DNA of 64,000 nt from NCBI GenBank assembly GCA_956465555.1, contig OY101125.1, forward strand, positions 498,501 through 562,500, given 5' to 3'. Made by a program: the position numbers and the translations under genes. The stretch's first letter is position 1. The number at the start of each line of letters is the position of its first letter. This document shows positions 1 through 9,621 of the stretch, piece by piece. The notes under the pieces were generated by a model. It saw only the letters and a list, made by a program, of their open reading frames with translations, did not search any database and was not told the DNA's origin. The stretch comes from Nitzschia sp. pyKryTriq1. Lineage: Eukaryota; Bacillariophyta; Bacillariophyceae; Bacillariales; Bacillariaceae.

Positions 1-1
1 T

Positions 2-112
2 CCAGAGTCGGACGTGCGAATTTATCGAGCGCTCGTCGAAGTCATCAACGACATCTTTTTCGAGTTTATCGTTCTTTTACCGTGGCGTCTCTTCCGGTCC
101 AATTTTGACTAG
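2..112 (+). CDS. 3' end of an unidentified gene (partial)
   Basis: A 36-codon open frame enters from the left edge and stops with TAG at 110-112. The peptide has a coherent amphipathic composition, with the core RIYRALVEVINDIFFEF followed by an LLPWRLFRSNFD end, unlike the other two frames. This suggests the genuine C-terminus of a protein whose body lies outside the window. No family is recognised. It would lie tail-to-tail with the UGT-like gene on the minus strand, about 100 bp away. Confidence 0.45.
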   Translation, partial: PESDVRIYRALVEVINDIFFEFIVLLPWRLFRSNFD

Positions 113-211
113 CTAAGCTAGGAGCAGGCGATTAACATGATAATGGATGGAAGTCAAGATACATGCTACTCTAGACCCTTACCTGTCTAGGAGGCATTTC
201 GAGCTGCTATA

Positions 212-2776
212 TTATCGTTTCTTGCGACGCCTATTGTTTTGACCAGAGGTGTTTTGTGGAGATGCTGGACCGTCGTGATGAGGGGGGTCGGGTGTGGAGA
301 CTGACGATGAGGATGCACCAATGACAATGCTCTTGAAGACGAGCTGCAACGAATCTGGCTGATCGTTGTACCATTCCAGCAATGCGGCCCAGGCATCATC
401 CAAATCTGGTCGAGTAAACAAACCATTATCGGATACGGATGATGACGCTGATGCGGATGGACCGTGATTGTTGTGACTGCTCCGTCCGCGGATAGATGAT
501 CTCGAGGAGAATTCGTTCACGGCGACGTACACTATCGATGCCAACACTACAATCCATGCAACCAAAACTGTGAACGTATCATACGGTGTTTGCCAATCGA
601 ATTCATCTTCCACTGAAAATGACGTCGTCGGAGACATGTTCTGTGCCTTTTGTTGCGTAAGATTCTTGACGGCTTGAGAAGTAACTCGCTGCATCTCGGC
701 CATATCTTTCCACGGATAGTTTTGTCTGTGAACTTCAGCCACTCGCTGGATGATGGACACTGCTCGTGTCAAGCTACCTTCCGGTGAAGTTGAAGATGAT
801 TCTGAATCATCAGTTGGCTTTTCCGTTGTTGTTGTGGATGTTGTCATTGGAGGATTTCGCTGTTCCTTCTGCTGTCGAGCACGCAACTGCTGCAAGATTT
901 TCGCCGACAACTCTCTCGGATTGTCAGCACTGGGCGGCGCTTGATCCGGTCGAAGAGGAAAGCGCTCGGTGGCCTCGATACAAATCACGGAGATGGCAAG
1001 TGATTTTTCGAATATGGCGGCGTGTTTGTCACAGGGCATAATCGCCACTAGAGTCCCCGGGTGATTGGCCACGCTATCCAGCAATGACGTATAGGACTCT
1101 CTTTCGACATGATCTCTGATGACTGCTGGAAAGTAGTCCTCTTCGCCTTCTTTGTAGAGCCAGACGGTTTTGAAAGCCATGTGCTTTTGGCAGGAAAGAG
1201 AATCCCAGTCGCAATCGTCGTATCGTATCAAGGATTCGCGAGCCAAAAAGATCCCTTGGAGTATGTTCCTGGTCCAGATTGGCGTGGGTTTAGAGGGCGG
1301 CACCACCAGAACAGTGAGTATCTTTGGTATTTTGTTAGGTGGTGTCGAAGATTGTTTGTCACGAAGGCTTTTGAGCAAAGTCGTGGACTGCTGTTGTTGT
1401 TGCTGATTCTGCTTTGATTTGTTGATATCACAAGGAAAGCAGGGCGGTTGCAACGGCCCCATGACATGAATACGCTCCCACGGCTCTGTGGTCTCGGCAA
1501 AACTATGCTGCGCCTTGTCCGAGTCGACCCCTGGGATACTATCGACCGGTGCGAATTCCATTAATATCGCTGCAACGGGGCCGAAATAGTCGATGGGTCT
1601 ACGCAGTGGTGGCAATCCAGAGTCCACCCGCATCTTGTTCATTTCCATGAAGGCACTGGTTATGGATAGACTATGTAATCGTTGACCGAGGAGCCTCCAA
1701 AGTCGCTTTAACCAACTCCCACCCCCTTGACCGGTCCAAGCGGCATCATGCTCAACCGCCAAGGGAACAAAGGAATGACTGGCTACCGCGACAATCGGTA
1801 CTCCCCATGCCTCACTCATCCACATAGCCCCGACAAGTGACGCGTCAGTGATCATGACATCTGGATATTTGCCCTCATTGGTCCCACCCGAAGGCAATCT
1901 TGGGTCGGATAGTGGAATATAATTTTTGATCAGAAGCGAAGTGCCGGGTGCAGCCTGGATTGCACAAGAGTCAAAGGGCTGCAAACTAATGGGCCCTTGA
2001 CATTTAGTTTTATCTCCAGCGGCCGAAAAACGATTTTGCTCTTTCATGGAAAAATCTACCTCGAGGACATAGGAAGCATCGTCTCTCGCTCGAACGCTAT
2101 GGTTACAGGGAATACCCGTCACGGTCCGTTCATGAGTTTCGCCCATTTTCTGCCGCTGCTGTTCGCCGGATGTGGATGTGGATGTTTCCACATTATTATT
2201 TTTACGTTCCGCCTCGTCCCAAAGTTCATTGACCCTCCGTTCTTCCGATTCAAAATGCAATCTTAAAATAGTGACACGAAAACGATTCGTCAATAAAAGT
2301 CCCGTCGCCAACGGAATGAACTCGGGGGCGTTTTCGGGAAACACGAGTACGGCGTGATACCGATCGTCGGGTAAGGAGGGATCCCGTTCTTGTTTTTGAA
2401 TCCTTGGAGGGGCACAAACGGCACAGGTCGTGCTTTCGGCCAATTCATCAAAGAGTTCGTGAGGAGATGAGGAAGAAGAAGAAGCACTGCTGCCTTCAAA
2501 CAATTCACTTGCAGGGCTGTCGCCGCCACTATTTGCACTGCGTTCCCAGCAGCGGATGGGAGGATTCACATTCTGGTTCTTGACTCGCATCGTTTTGGTT
2601 TGCATGATCGAATTGGAATCAACGAATTTCTTTTCCGAAATCACAACAGCGCGAGTCGTCCAGGAGCAGAGAAGTAGTGAAAGAATCAGCATCGTGTTCA
2701 TCCTACCGAGTCGTCGTCGTCGAGGATGGTGCTGATCATCATGAAGCCGCCGCCGATGATGCTGATGCTGATTCAT
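212..2776 (-). CDS. UGT-like (GT1 family) glycosyltransferase, membrane-anchored
   Basis: Single-exon 854-aa protein. An ATG opens at 2776, but a second in-frame Met (residue 26, base 2701) immediately precedes a strong signal peptide (MLILSLLLCSWTTRA) and may be the real start. The N-terminal half resembles a UDP-glucuronosyl/glucosyltransferase acceptor domain: an AVLVFPENAPEFIPLATGL strand-helix near residue 145, then PDVMITDASLVGAMWMSEAWG and VPIVAVASHSFVPL, then a VMGPLQPP linker. The C-terminal half has a donor-domain-like LVAIMPCDKHAAIF stretch but no clear UGT signature (the HCG/HGG...Q box is absent). A single membrane span (FTVLVAWIVVLASIVYVAV) near residue 775 precedes a short Ser-rich tail, matching the type I topology of ER UGTs. 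Family placement is likely; activity and substrate are unknown. Confidence 0.6.
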   Translation of the reverse strand: MNQHQHHRRRLHDDQHHPRRRRLGRMNTMLILSLLLCSWTTRAVVISEKKFVDSNSIMQTKTMRVKNQNVNPPIRCWERSANSGGDSPASELFEGSSASSSSSSPHELFDELAESTTCAVCAPPRIQKQERDPSLPDDRYHAVLVFPENAPEFIPLATGLLLTNRFRVTILRLHFESEERRVNELWDEAERKNNNVETSTSTSGEQQRQKMGETHERTVTGIPCNHSVRARDDASYVLEVDFSMKEQNRFSAAGDKTKCQGPISLQPFDSCAIQAAPGTSLLIKNYIPLSDPRLPSGGTNEGKYPDVMITDASLVGAMWMSEAWGVPIVAVASHSFVPLAVEHDAAWTGQGGGSWLKRLWRLLGQRLHSLSITSAFMEMNKMRVDSGLPPLRRPIDYFGPVAAILMEFAPVDSIPGVDSDKAQHSFAETTEPWERIHVMGPLQPPCFPCDINKSKQNQQQQQQSTTLLKSLRDKQSSTPPNKIPKILTVLVVPPSKPTPIWTRNILQGIFLARESLIRYDDCDWDSLSCQKHMAFKTVWLYKEGEEDYFPAVIRDHVERESYTSLLDSVANHPGTLVAIMPCDKHAAIFEKSLAISVICIEATERFPLRPDQAPPSADNPRELSAKILQQLRARQQKEQRNPPMTTSTTTTEKPTDDSESSSTSPEGSLTRAVSIIQRVAEVHRQNYPWKDMAEMQRVTSQAVKNLTQQKAQNMSPTTSFSVEDEFDWQTPYDTFTVLVAWIVVLASIVYVAVNEFSSRSSIRGRSSHNNHGPSASASSSVSDNGLFTRPDLDDAWAALLEWYNDQPDSLQLVFKSIVIGASSSSVSTPDPPHHDGPASPQNTSGQNNRRRKKR

Positions 2777-3226
2777 CGTTGACTTCTTTGGAGATGCGAA
2801 CGGAACTCTATCATCATTTCCGTGGTTTGCTCTCTCACGTTTGTACCTGATGGCAGATCATGGGAAAGTTGGAGTTGCATATGCTGGCCGCGTACTGGTA
2901 CATACTGTAGTTGGTACATAGTTGCATCGCGCATCGCGTTTCGTCATCTTCACCGCGCACCACCATGGACCATCGTCGATCTCGTCGATTTCGATTGCCT
3001 CAAATACTCGTAATCCGTGTGTGTTTTCGCACAGCATGCAACAGCTCGCTCGTGCGCAGTCTGTCGTCGTCGCGGTCTTATATTGAACAAGCACGGTACT
3101 TGTACTTTGTTCTTGTGCCGGTATCGATATTTTGTCGCCAGTCGCAGGGGCTAATTATTTTGCCCCCTGGCCAGTCGCATCTACCAGGTACATACCAGTA
3201 CGGGATACCCTGTACCGGTATGTAGT
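2777..3226. other. Intergenic, nothing recognised
   Basis: Upstream flank of the UGT-like gene. It contains several GTAC-rich words and one TACCGGTA palindrome (3213-3220), but no convincing coding frame. Confidence 0.5.
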
Positions 3227-3478
3227 TCAAGTCAAAGGGTGAGCCGGGCGGTCGCCGCGTTCACGCTCGTGAACCAAACTATTCATATTCCCACTATTCC
3301 TGGAAAGATTTCGGAAACAACCTGGCACCTTGCCTTTTTTATCATCAAGATATTTCCTTGATTTCGAATCTGTGTATAGTACTTTTCCTCCATGATATTC
3401 GAGAGCATCATCGACCATAGTAGGACCGTTGGGGTCCTTTTCGAAATCCAGAAGTGCGCGTGCTGCCGTAGACGGCAT
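3227..3478 (-). pseudogene. Relic of an LPOR-like SDR gene
   Basis: An 83-codon minus-strand frame carries DPNGPTMVDDALEYHGGK followed by TDSKS. It closely matches PNGPTMADGALEYHGGK and YKDSK of the intact SDR encoded at 6557-7579. The match is visible at DNA level too: CCCCAACGGTCCTAC, then GAATATCATGGAGGAAAAGT, then AATATCTTGATGA and TTTCCGAAATC follow in the same order. The similarity covers about 150 bp around the active-site exon segment and is interrupted by small indels. No Rossmann motif or C-terminus is present nearby. This is a truncated duplicate or the leftover of a paralogue, not a working enzyme. Confidence 0.75.
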
Positions 3479-3613
3479 TGAATACTCCTACCGGTAACAC
3501 ATCAGCATGCACGTACTTGTACGATAGTCTAGATAGAGAGAGGTTTTAAATATTAAAACAGCGAAAAATGGACGTCCATTTCCAAGCTTCGTTTATGAAG
3601 GTGAAATTTCAAT

Positions 3614-6220
3614 TCAGTCTTCCTTATGGGCTTTGGAACAGGAATGGAGGATATTGACTTGTTTTTCAATCGACTCGACGATTTCCCCAGCTTCTTTTTC
3701 ACTCAAAAAGCCATTCGCGGCCGACTTCTCAACCAAATTCGCCATTTTGTTCAAGAGGACCACAGCTACGTAATGGGCAATGATAATGCTGCGATCATCC
3801 TCGGAGACGTTCATTCCCTTGCACAAGCTCTCTGCCTTCTCCGACTCCAATTTGCTTTCCAGGCAAACTTGCTCTGCTGCTTCTTTCAAGTCATCCGAAC
3901 CTTGGACGAATTCAGCCTCTAGGGTTTTTCGGCTCCAGGAGTGAGCATGGAGGAAAGCAGTCGCTCGATGAAGATCGACCCTGCTCTTTTGATATTCCGA
4001 GCTAACCTCTTTTGACTGTGCATACGTGGCAGGTTTGGTGATGCGTTCGATCATTTTGTCCACCTTGCTGGTTTTCTTCACAAAGGTTTGGCAATTCTCC
4101 CAATCATTCAGAGGTCCGCCTCGATTGATTCCATCTTGAGAAATTTCCAAGCTCAGCTTGAGTACCATGTAGACAAAACCTTTGTCCTCTCGAGCATCCA
4201 AGAATCCACGTTCCTTCTGCTTCTCGTATGCTGTGCTTAGAAGATCCAAGAAGATAAGTCTAAGTTCCTTGGTCTTGGCATCCTTGTCCATATTGGGAAG
4301 TTCAAGGGCCTTGCGGCTGAGTGCTTTCTCCGGAGGTGACATGGCCTCTGTTTCCACATCGCCTTCGTGCCCGTCTGGTGTACTTTTAAATGTCATCCCC
4401 GGTAAATCGTCGTCACTTACTTCATGCCCGCCCACTTCGCTCTTTCGTCTATTGACCGCCGCTTGAATCTCGGCAGCGGTAAAAAAGTCGAAAAAAGGAA
4501 TATGATGGGTCACCAACGATGGCTTTGCCATTTGAAACGAGGGTTTTGTCACCATATCGGCATACTCATCGAGAATGGCTCGTGCCATCGAGATCTTGAA
4601 ATGCTTCAGGACTCGCTCTCGCGTTTCAGTACTCTTGGCCAGACCCAACTTGATCAGGAGGGGACCGGCTGTGGATCCGTTGATGATGAGCGTCAAAAAA
4701 GCAGTGCCGCCCACGAATCCAAATACCCTATTCGTGAGGGTCAATGCCTCCGGATCGTCCGTCTGTTTACGAACGTCATTGTTAATAGCGACAGCCAAGG
4801 CAATGCCGACGGCACCACGGAGGCCGACGTAGGCCAAAAAGGTGGATTCTTGCCAGTTGGACTTCAAACCGATGTTTGAAATCACTGGATAGAGTAATCC
4901 TACCAACAGGAATCGAATGACGTTCAAGAGAACGAACAAGAGGATTAGATATCCCCAATCCCGTCCTCCAAAGGAATCTTCTAGGTCGGAGTTTACAATG
5001 ACTGTGCCCCAAACAACGCCTCCCAAACAGAACAGGAGCGTATTCAACAAGTGTTCTAGTGTTCCCCAATAATTCTTGAGAAGAACGGGGTCATTGATAT
5101 ATCCAAGTCCAAAGGCACTAATAGTATTCGGTTGGAAGAGCAAAGCGATAAAAAGTCGTGAGATAATGAAAGACCTTCCAAATTTCGCGATCGTTTCGTA
5201 TTCCTTTTGTAATACTTACTTTGTAAAGATACCGCAGCAGACGACTGCAATCACACCCGAGCAGCCACAGATGATCTCCGATGTATAAAAGGATAGATAC
5301 GCCACGGACAGAGTCGTGGTGATCTCGATCATATTGCTTTCGCTGGAAAGACGTCGGTCCAACATGCTCAATATACAAATCAAGGTGAATCCGTAGGCGA
5401 TTCCAACCGCGGCCCCTCCTCCCGCCATGCGAAAGAAAATCGCAAATCCTCGGGCCACGTCAATGTTTTCGCCAAAGTTGGGCAGGTCCAATTCGTAAAA
5501 GAAAGAATTCGAAAAGATGGTAAAAAAGACAATGGCGGAACCATCGTTGAACATGCTTTCTCCCCCAATGAGCAATTGCAAGCGTGGAGGGGCACCGACT
5601 TCGCCCATCAAGGCGGCGACAGCGACCGGATCGGTAGCACTTAAAATGGATCCGACTGTCATGGCCAAATTCCAGGACCAACCGTAGGGAAATATGTAGT
5701 AGCAGATGAGTGCCGTGAGACAGGTCCCCGCCAAGACGGCGGGAAATGCCATGATCATAATTTGCCAAAAACTCTTATAAAAGAGATATTTGTTCGTGTT
5801 GAGAGAATCCCAAAAGATCAAACCGGGAAGGAATGACACAAGGAGCAGTTCGGAATCGATGCCTGCCCATGCCGAAATGGATTTTGCCATGAGGTTGTCA
5901 CCACTCAGCTCTTGGGTTCCGATTCCCATGGCAATACCGATCAGAAACATAATCGCTGTATAAGGAAGGGGGAAACTTCCAAAGACGTATGTCGTCAAGT
6001 AAAAGACAACGATACCAATGGCTTGGACAAAAAAGGGAAACAAAATGTAGCCTGGGGGTTCCATTTCGATAAGCCCCCCTTCCTGTGTGGTTGCAGTGGC
6101 GGTTGCGGCCGCATCAGCCCCTTGCCAGCATAGAAGAGAAAAGATCATCAGGAGGACGGTCGAAGTCATCAGTCTTGCTGATATTACTCGGGAAGTCCGA
6201 GCCTCCACCGGAATCATCAT
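3614..6220 (-). CDS. Na+/H+ antiporter, CPA1 family (SOS1/NhaP-like)
   Basis: Two exons, 6220-5220 and 5117-3614. The 102-nt intron (5219-5118 on the minus strand) has a GTAAGT donor and a TTAG acceptor and joins in phase 2, restoring ...CCGIFTN-AFGLGYIND. The product is 834 aa with a signal-like N-terminus and about 12 membrane spans. SATDPVAVAALMGEVGA (about 194-210) and GGESMFNDGSAIVFF (219-233) are the ion-binding core; Asp226 with Asn225 forms the ND pair of electroneutral CPA1 exchangers. The motif wording is closer to plant SOS1 and NhaP than to animal NHE. The last 300 residues are a hydrophilic cytosolic regulatory tail (FFDFFTAAEIQAAV, helical). It would exchange Na+ for H+ across the plasma or an endomembrane. 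It shares a 336-bp head-to-head spacer with the SDR gene. Confidence 0.9.
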
Positions 6221-6556
6221 ATCATCATTATGACTATGATTGTACCGGTATCATACGGGTACCAGGTCTACCACCGCAGGCAGAGGTATCCATAGCTACT
6301 ACTAGTATCTGGAGAGTTTCTGAAAGTGTGATCAATCCAAATATCTTCTGTTGAAAGCATTGATGGGGTTCGCCTGTATTCGTAAATCTCGACCAATTCG
6401 ATTGGGCGTCATCGCTGCGCTCGGGTGAATCAAAGATGTTTGGCCACACACGTAAAAAAATTGCCATTTATCTTCATATATTGCCGCTATGCCGCTATTA
6501 AAACAGTTGCCTCAAAACAATTATTTGTTTAATAAAAAGTCGACCGACGGCCATCA
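6221..6556. promoter_or_regulatory. Head-to-head spacer between antiporter and SDR genes
   Basis: A 336-bp interval separates the divergent ATGs. It contains TACCGGTA at 6243-6250 and an AT-rich stretch (TTAAAACAGTTG...TTTAATAAAAAG) just before the SDR start. A bidirectional promoter is inferred from position only. Confidence 0.4.
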
Positions 6557-7579
6557 ATGATCATGAGTCTGAAAGAGATACAGAAGCAGCATCAACAACG
6601 ACCGCTGCACATTCTCATCACGGGAAGCTCCCAAGGCGTGGGCTTGGCAGCAGCCCAAATTTTGATCCGTCAAGGACATATTGTCTATCATGCCTGTCGT
6701 AGCAAAGAACGAGCCGAGCATGCCGTGAAAGCGGCGGGTGGTGGAGTTGCCTTGGAACATTCCTGGTGCGACCTCAGTGATTTGAATGCTGTCCAACGGT
6801 TTGCCAAGGATGTGGAACAGAACGTTCCACGGATTGACGTGCTGTGTCTCAATGCCGGTGTGGCTCCGTCTATGAACCTGGAACGACCCCAATTGACAGC
6901 GCAAGGATTCGAAATGGCCATGGGAGTCAACCACCTGGGTCATTTTCTTCTGGCACAACTCTTGTACAAAAAGTTGGCCGCCGCCGATGGCGGTGGCCGT
7001 CTCCTCGTCACCGCTTCGTCGGTTCACGATCCAGACCTCAAGGCCGGTCAGTCGGGCGGTAAGACGGCCACCTTGGGAGATTTGAGTGGTTTGGGGGTGG
7101 ATTTGAACAACAACCCCAACGGTCCTACCATGGCCGATGGTGCTCTGGAATATCATGGAGGAAAAGTGTACAAAGATTCGAAATTAGCAAATATCTTGAT
7201 GACAAGGCAAGCTGCCAAGACGTTTCCGAAATCGATTACGAGTGTTTGCTTCAACCCTGGCTTTGTTCCATCCACGGGTCTATTTGCCTCGTTGCGAGAA
7301 GAATCGTGGTGGAAAGCTCAGGCATTGACTCTTTTTGCAAGCATCATGGGGTTTTCTGTGCCTATAGAAGTGGCAGCGGGGCGTCTGGTGTACCTCGCCA
7401 CGGCCCCGCAAACAGAACTTATTCCCGATGGATCATACTTTTGTGCGCCGAACAAATCCAAAGCGACGACTCCCGAGGGTGGATTTGCCATCACACCCGT
7501 ATCCAAAGAAGCATCGAATGATGATTTGGCGGAACGACTGTGGGAGAAGTCATTGGAAGTCGTGCACGACTGGTTGTAA
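6557..7579 (+). CDS. Short-chain dehydrogenase/reductase, LPOR-like
   Basis: Single-exon 340-aa NAD(P)-dependent oxidoreductase. The cofactor motif TGSSQGVG is at 23-30, NAG at 99-101, and the catalytic YKDSK at 205-209 (Tyr205, Lys209). Overall wording follows light-dependent protochlorophyllide oxidoreductase: GFEMAMGVNHLGHFLLAQLL, ATLGDLSGL, YKDSKLANIL, PSTGLF. However, the LPOR cysteine of the YPGC motif is Phe here (NPGF, residues 233-236), and no signal or plastid presequence precedes the Rossmann fold. A cytosolic LPOR-related SDR acting on another substrate is therefore more likely than a chlorophyll-synthesis enzyme. A decayed partial copy lies about 3.5 kb away at 3227-3478. The TAA stop is followed by an AT-rich 3' flank. 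Confidence 0.88.
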   Translation: MIMSLKEIQKQHQQRPLHILITGSSQGVGLAAAQILIRQGHIVYHACRSKERAEHAVKAAGGGVALEHSWCDLSDLNAVQRFAKDVEQNVPRIDVLCLNAGVAPSMNLERPQLTAQGFEMAMGVNHLGHFLLAQLLYKKLAAADGGGRLLVTASSVHDPDLKAGQSGGKTATLGDLSGLGVDLNNNPNGPTMADGALEYHGGKVYKDSKLANILMTRQAAKTFPKSITSVCFNPGFVPSTGLFASLREESWWKAQALTLFASIMGFSVPIEVAAGRLVYLATAPQTELIPDGSYFCAPNKSKATTPEGGFAITPVSKEASNDDLAERLWEKSLEVVHDWL

Positions 7580-7719
7580 ACACGGTACGTACGAATATTA
7601 TGCACGATTAGAGTATTCAAAGATGAATTAGCAATTATTTGGATGTATAGTAATGGATGATGTATGTTAAAGAAGTTCGAATACTTTATCAGATGTATCT
7701 GCGCGGATTTATTGTGCTG

Positions 7720-8883
7720 TCACGTCGTCGCTGGCCGCGGGCGGACCTTTTCGTAGTGCAACATGTAGGCAACGTTCGTGATATCTGACGACGGTTTTCC
7801 ATCGTGATGACCGCCAAAACTCTCCCTTTGGATCGTTTCCCAGTTGACGGGTATCACGTCTGTGTTCCAAAAACGTGCCCACTGATCGCCGCCATTACAA
7901 CGGATATACGAAAAGTAGCGCCCGTATCCACTGGTGTTGCCATGATGCACTACGACCGACAAGAGACGATAGAGAAGGGGATACTCCTGCTGGCCTTGAT
8001 CAAGAAGTTGTGTCAAGTCGATGTATTCGTCAAACTCAAAATACGCGTTTCGATTGGAGACGGGCCATCGCTTGAACCGAACTGCCAAAAGATCTGGGAG
8101 CCTTGTGTAGACTGGCTGGACGGTGATCCGAGCAGACACCACTTGATTTGGACTACAAGAACACCGGTTCTCTGATTCCACCCCAGCATACACATCCCCT
8201 TCGCGCAGAGCCTTGGCGAGAAGTGGTGTTACGTTGTTGTGTTGCTCGGGTCCCGAAGGTTCAATGGTTGCGACGGTGCAGTCAAAGCAGTAAGCTAAAG
8301 AACCTACTTTCAAAAGCACATTGCTGTCGGGTAGCATCTCGGAGCACCGACAGCATCGTTTCGATTTGGACTGCGGTGTTATGAACATTCTTCGAAAGGT
8401 AGCTCTCGCTGAATTCGGGGTACGCTCCATCTGGAAGAATAACTGAAGCTTGCGGATGAAGGTACAATAGAATTGTTGGGCGTCGTTCGGCTGATCGACT
8501 GGATGACGGAGTGTAATGCACCTTTGCACAGCCTCGACGAACTTGGTTGGATCGACGTATCCGATTGGTCCGATGAATGGGTTGATGTGGGCGTAGACCA
8601 GTCGAAGAACGTCATGCTGGACAAGGCCGGTCGGATCTTCAGCTGGAGGAAGTACATTCTCAAGCTTTTGCCATTGTTGATATATGCCTTGGAGTTCTCG
8701 CACCATCTGAAAGATCCACGGGTCGTCCCTTGGTTCTCCATTCAGATCAAGTGACAGAATCATCTCTCGAAATTCAGTGCAATGATAGAGAGTCTGCAGG
8801 CTAACCTCGATATAACCTGTGTTTCCCAAATTCAGGATACCGCTGTGCCGGATGCGGTTTTCAGTTGCCATTGCTGCTACCAT
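7720..8883 (-). CDS. Ubiquitin-specific protease-like pseudoenzyme
   Basis: Single-exon 387-aa protein with a complete USP layout. The N-terminal Cys box reads GILNLGNTGYIEVSLQTLYH (15-34), and a Cys-rich fingers insertion (CCRCSEM ... YCFDC) lies in the middle. The C-terminal His box reads VVVHHGNTSGYGRYFSYI and ends in NVAYMLHYEKV. The nucleophilic Cys expected after GNT is Gly23 (codon GGT). The catalytic His expected in GHY is Arg (about residue 322), and the usual third-residue Asp/Asn context is altered (FWNTDV). The fold looks conserved but hydrolysis should be impossible, so a ubiquitin-binding or scaffold role is inferred. The frame is uninterrupted, which argues against simple decay. 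Confidence 0.82.
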   Translation of the reverse strand: MVAAMATENRIRHSGILNLGNTGYIEVSLQTLYHCTEFREMILSLDLNGEPRDDPWIFQMVRELQGIYQQWQKLENVLPPAEDPTGLVQHDVLRLVYAHINPFIGPIGYVDPTKFVEAVQRCITLRHPVDQPNDAQQFYCTFIRKLQLFFQMERTPNSARATFRRMFITPQSKSKRCCRCSEMLPDSNVLLKVGSLAYCFDCTVATIEPSGPEQHNNVTPLLAKALREGDVYAGVESENRCSCSPNQVVSARITVQPVYTRLPDLLAVRFKRWPVSNRNAYFEFDEYIDLTQLLDQGQQEYPLLYRLLSVVVHHGNTSGYGRYFSYIRCNGGDQWARFWNTDVIPVNWETIQRESFGGHHDGKPSSDITNVAYMLHYEKVRPRPATT

Positions 8884-9621
8884 GATATCTGGACTTTTTC
8901 AATATATTGTTACATTCTTCATTCCTTATGGTAACATGCTCAAGGGATAGAAAAATATGAGAGCCGAATACTCGCATGTCAGCAGTGTGAAGCAATTTGC
9001 TTGACATGTCAAACAGACTGTGCAATTGTGTGCTTTCTTGTTGACATCACCACTTGACTTGACACCACTTTATCTTCGTTCGTTTCTCGTGTCATCGCAG
9101 CTCCAGACCCGCGCGCGTCGATGACGACTGCGTCCAGTCGTGCCATACATTTTAGCGCACCAACAACAACCAACACGATAATACAGTTGTTTATACTGTA
9201 CACGTGTACCGGTATGCAAAAAGACGGACGAACGACATACACCTGGGTTACCGTACTGTACTGTACGGTACCGGTCCGTACGGTACAGTACAAGTACTGG
9301 TACTCTACACGTCCCGCAACGTAACCGCGGTAACCGGTATGAACCTGGATTTTATTGTCTGAAATGGGGTGCGTCACTACCGGTACCCTGCAGTACTTTT
9401 AAAGCCATAACTGGTCCTGGTACCGCGAGATCGAGCGATGACGCGATATCTTTTTGACCGGTACGAGAGATACGATGAGATCCGAATATGAGACACAACA
9501 TGCGAGATTCTTTTCCCTATGTCTGCAACATCTATTTTATCTTCGTTTCTACCTACGCTGTTTCTATATCTCGTTGAACGTATTGCTCACGGGGAAGCAT
9601 GATGTTTCGAGTTTGTCTGCG
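8884..9621. other. Divergent intergenic region rich in GTAC words
   Basis: It separates the USP-like (-) and DUF819 (+) genes. From about 9200 to 9305 it is a dense run of overlapping GTAC/CGGTAC/CAGTAC words with TACCGGTA at 9207-9214; another TACCGGTA lies at 9378-9385. An in-frame extension upstream of the DUF819 ATG (9454-9621) lacks an ATG and is probably 5' UTR. Confidence 0.45.

Noticed and set aside
6557-7579. Calling the SDR a protochlorophyllide oxidoreductase outright
   Set aside because: The YPGC cysteine is Phe and no plastid presequence is present, so only LPOR-like is justified.
9454-9621. N-terminal extension of the DUF819 protein
   Set aside because: The extension lacks an ATG; the signal peptide begins at the ATG at 9622.
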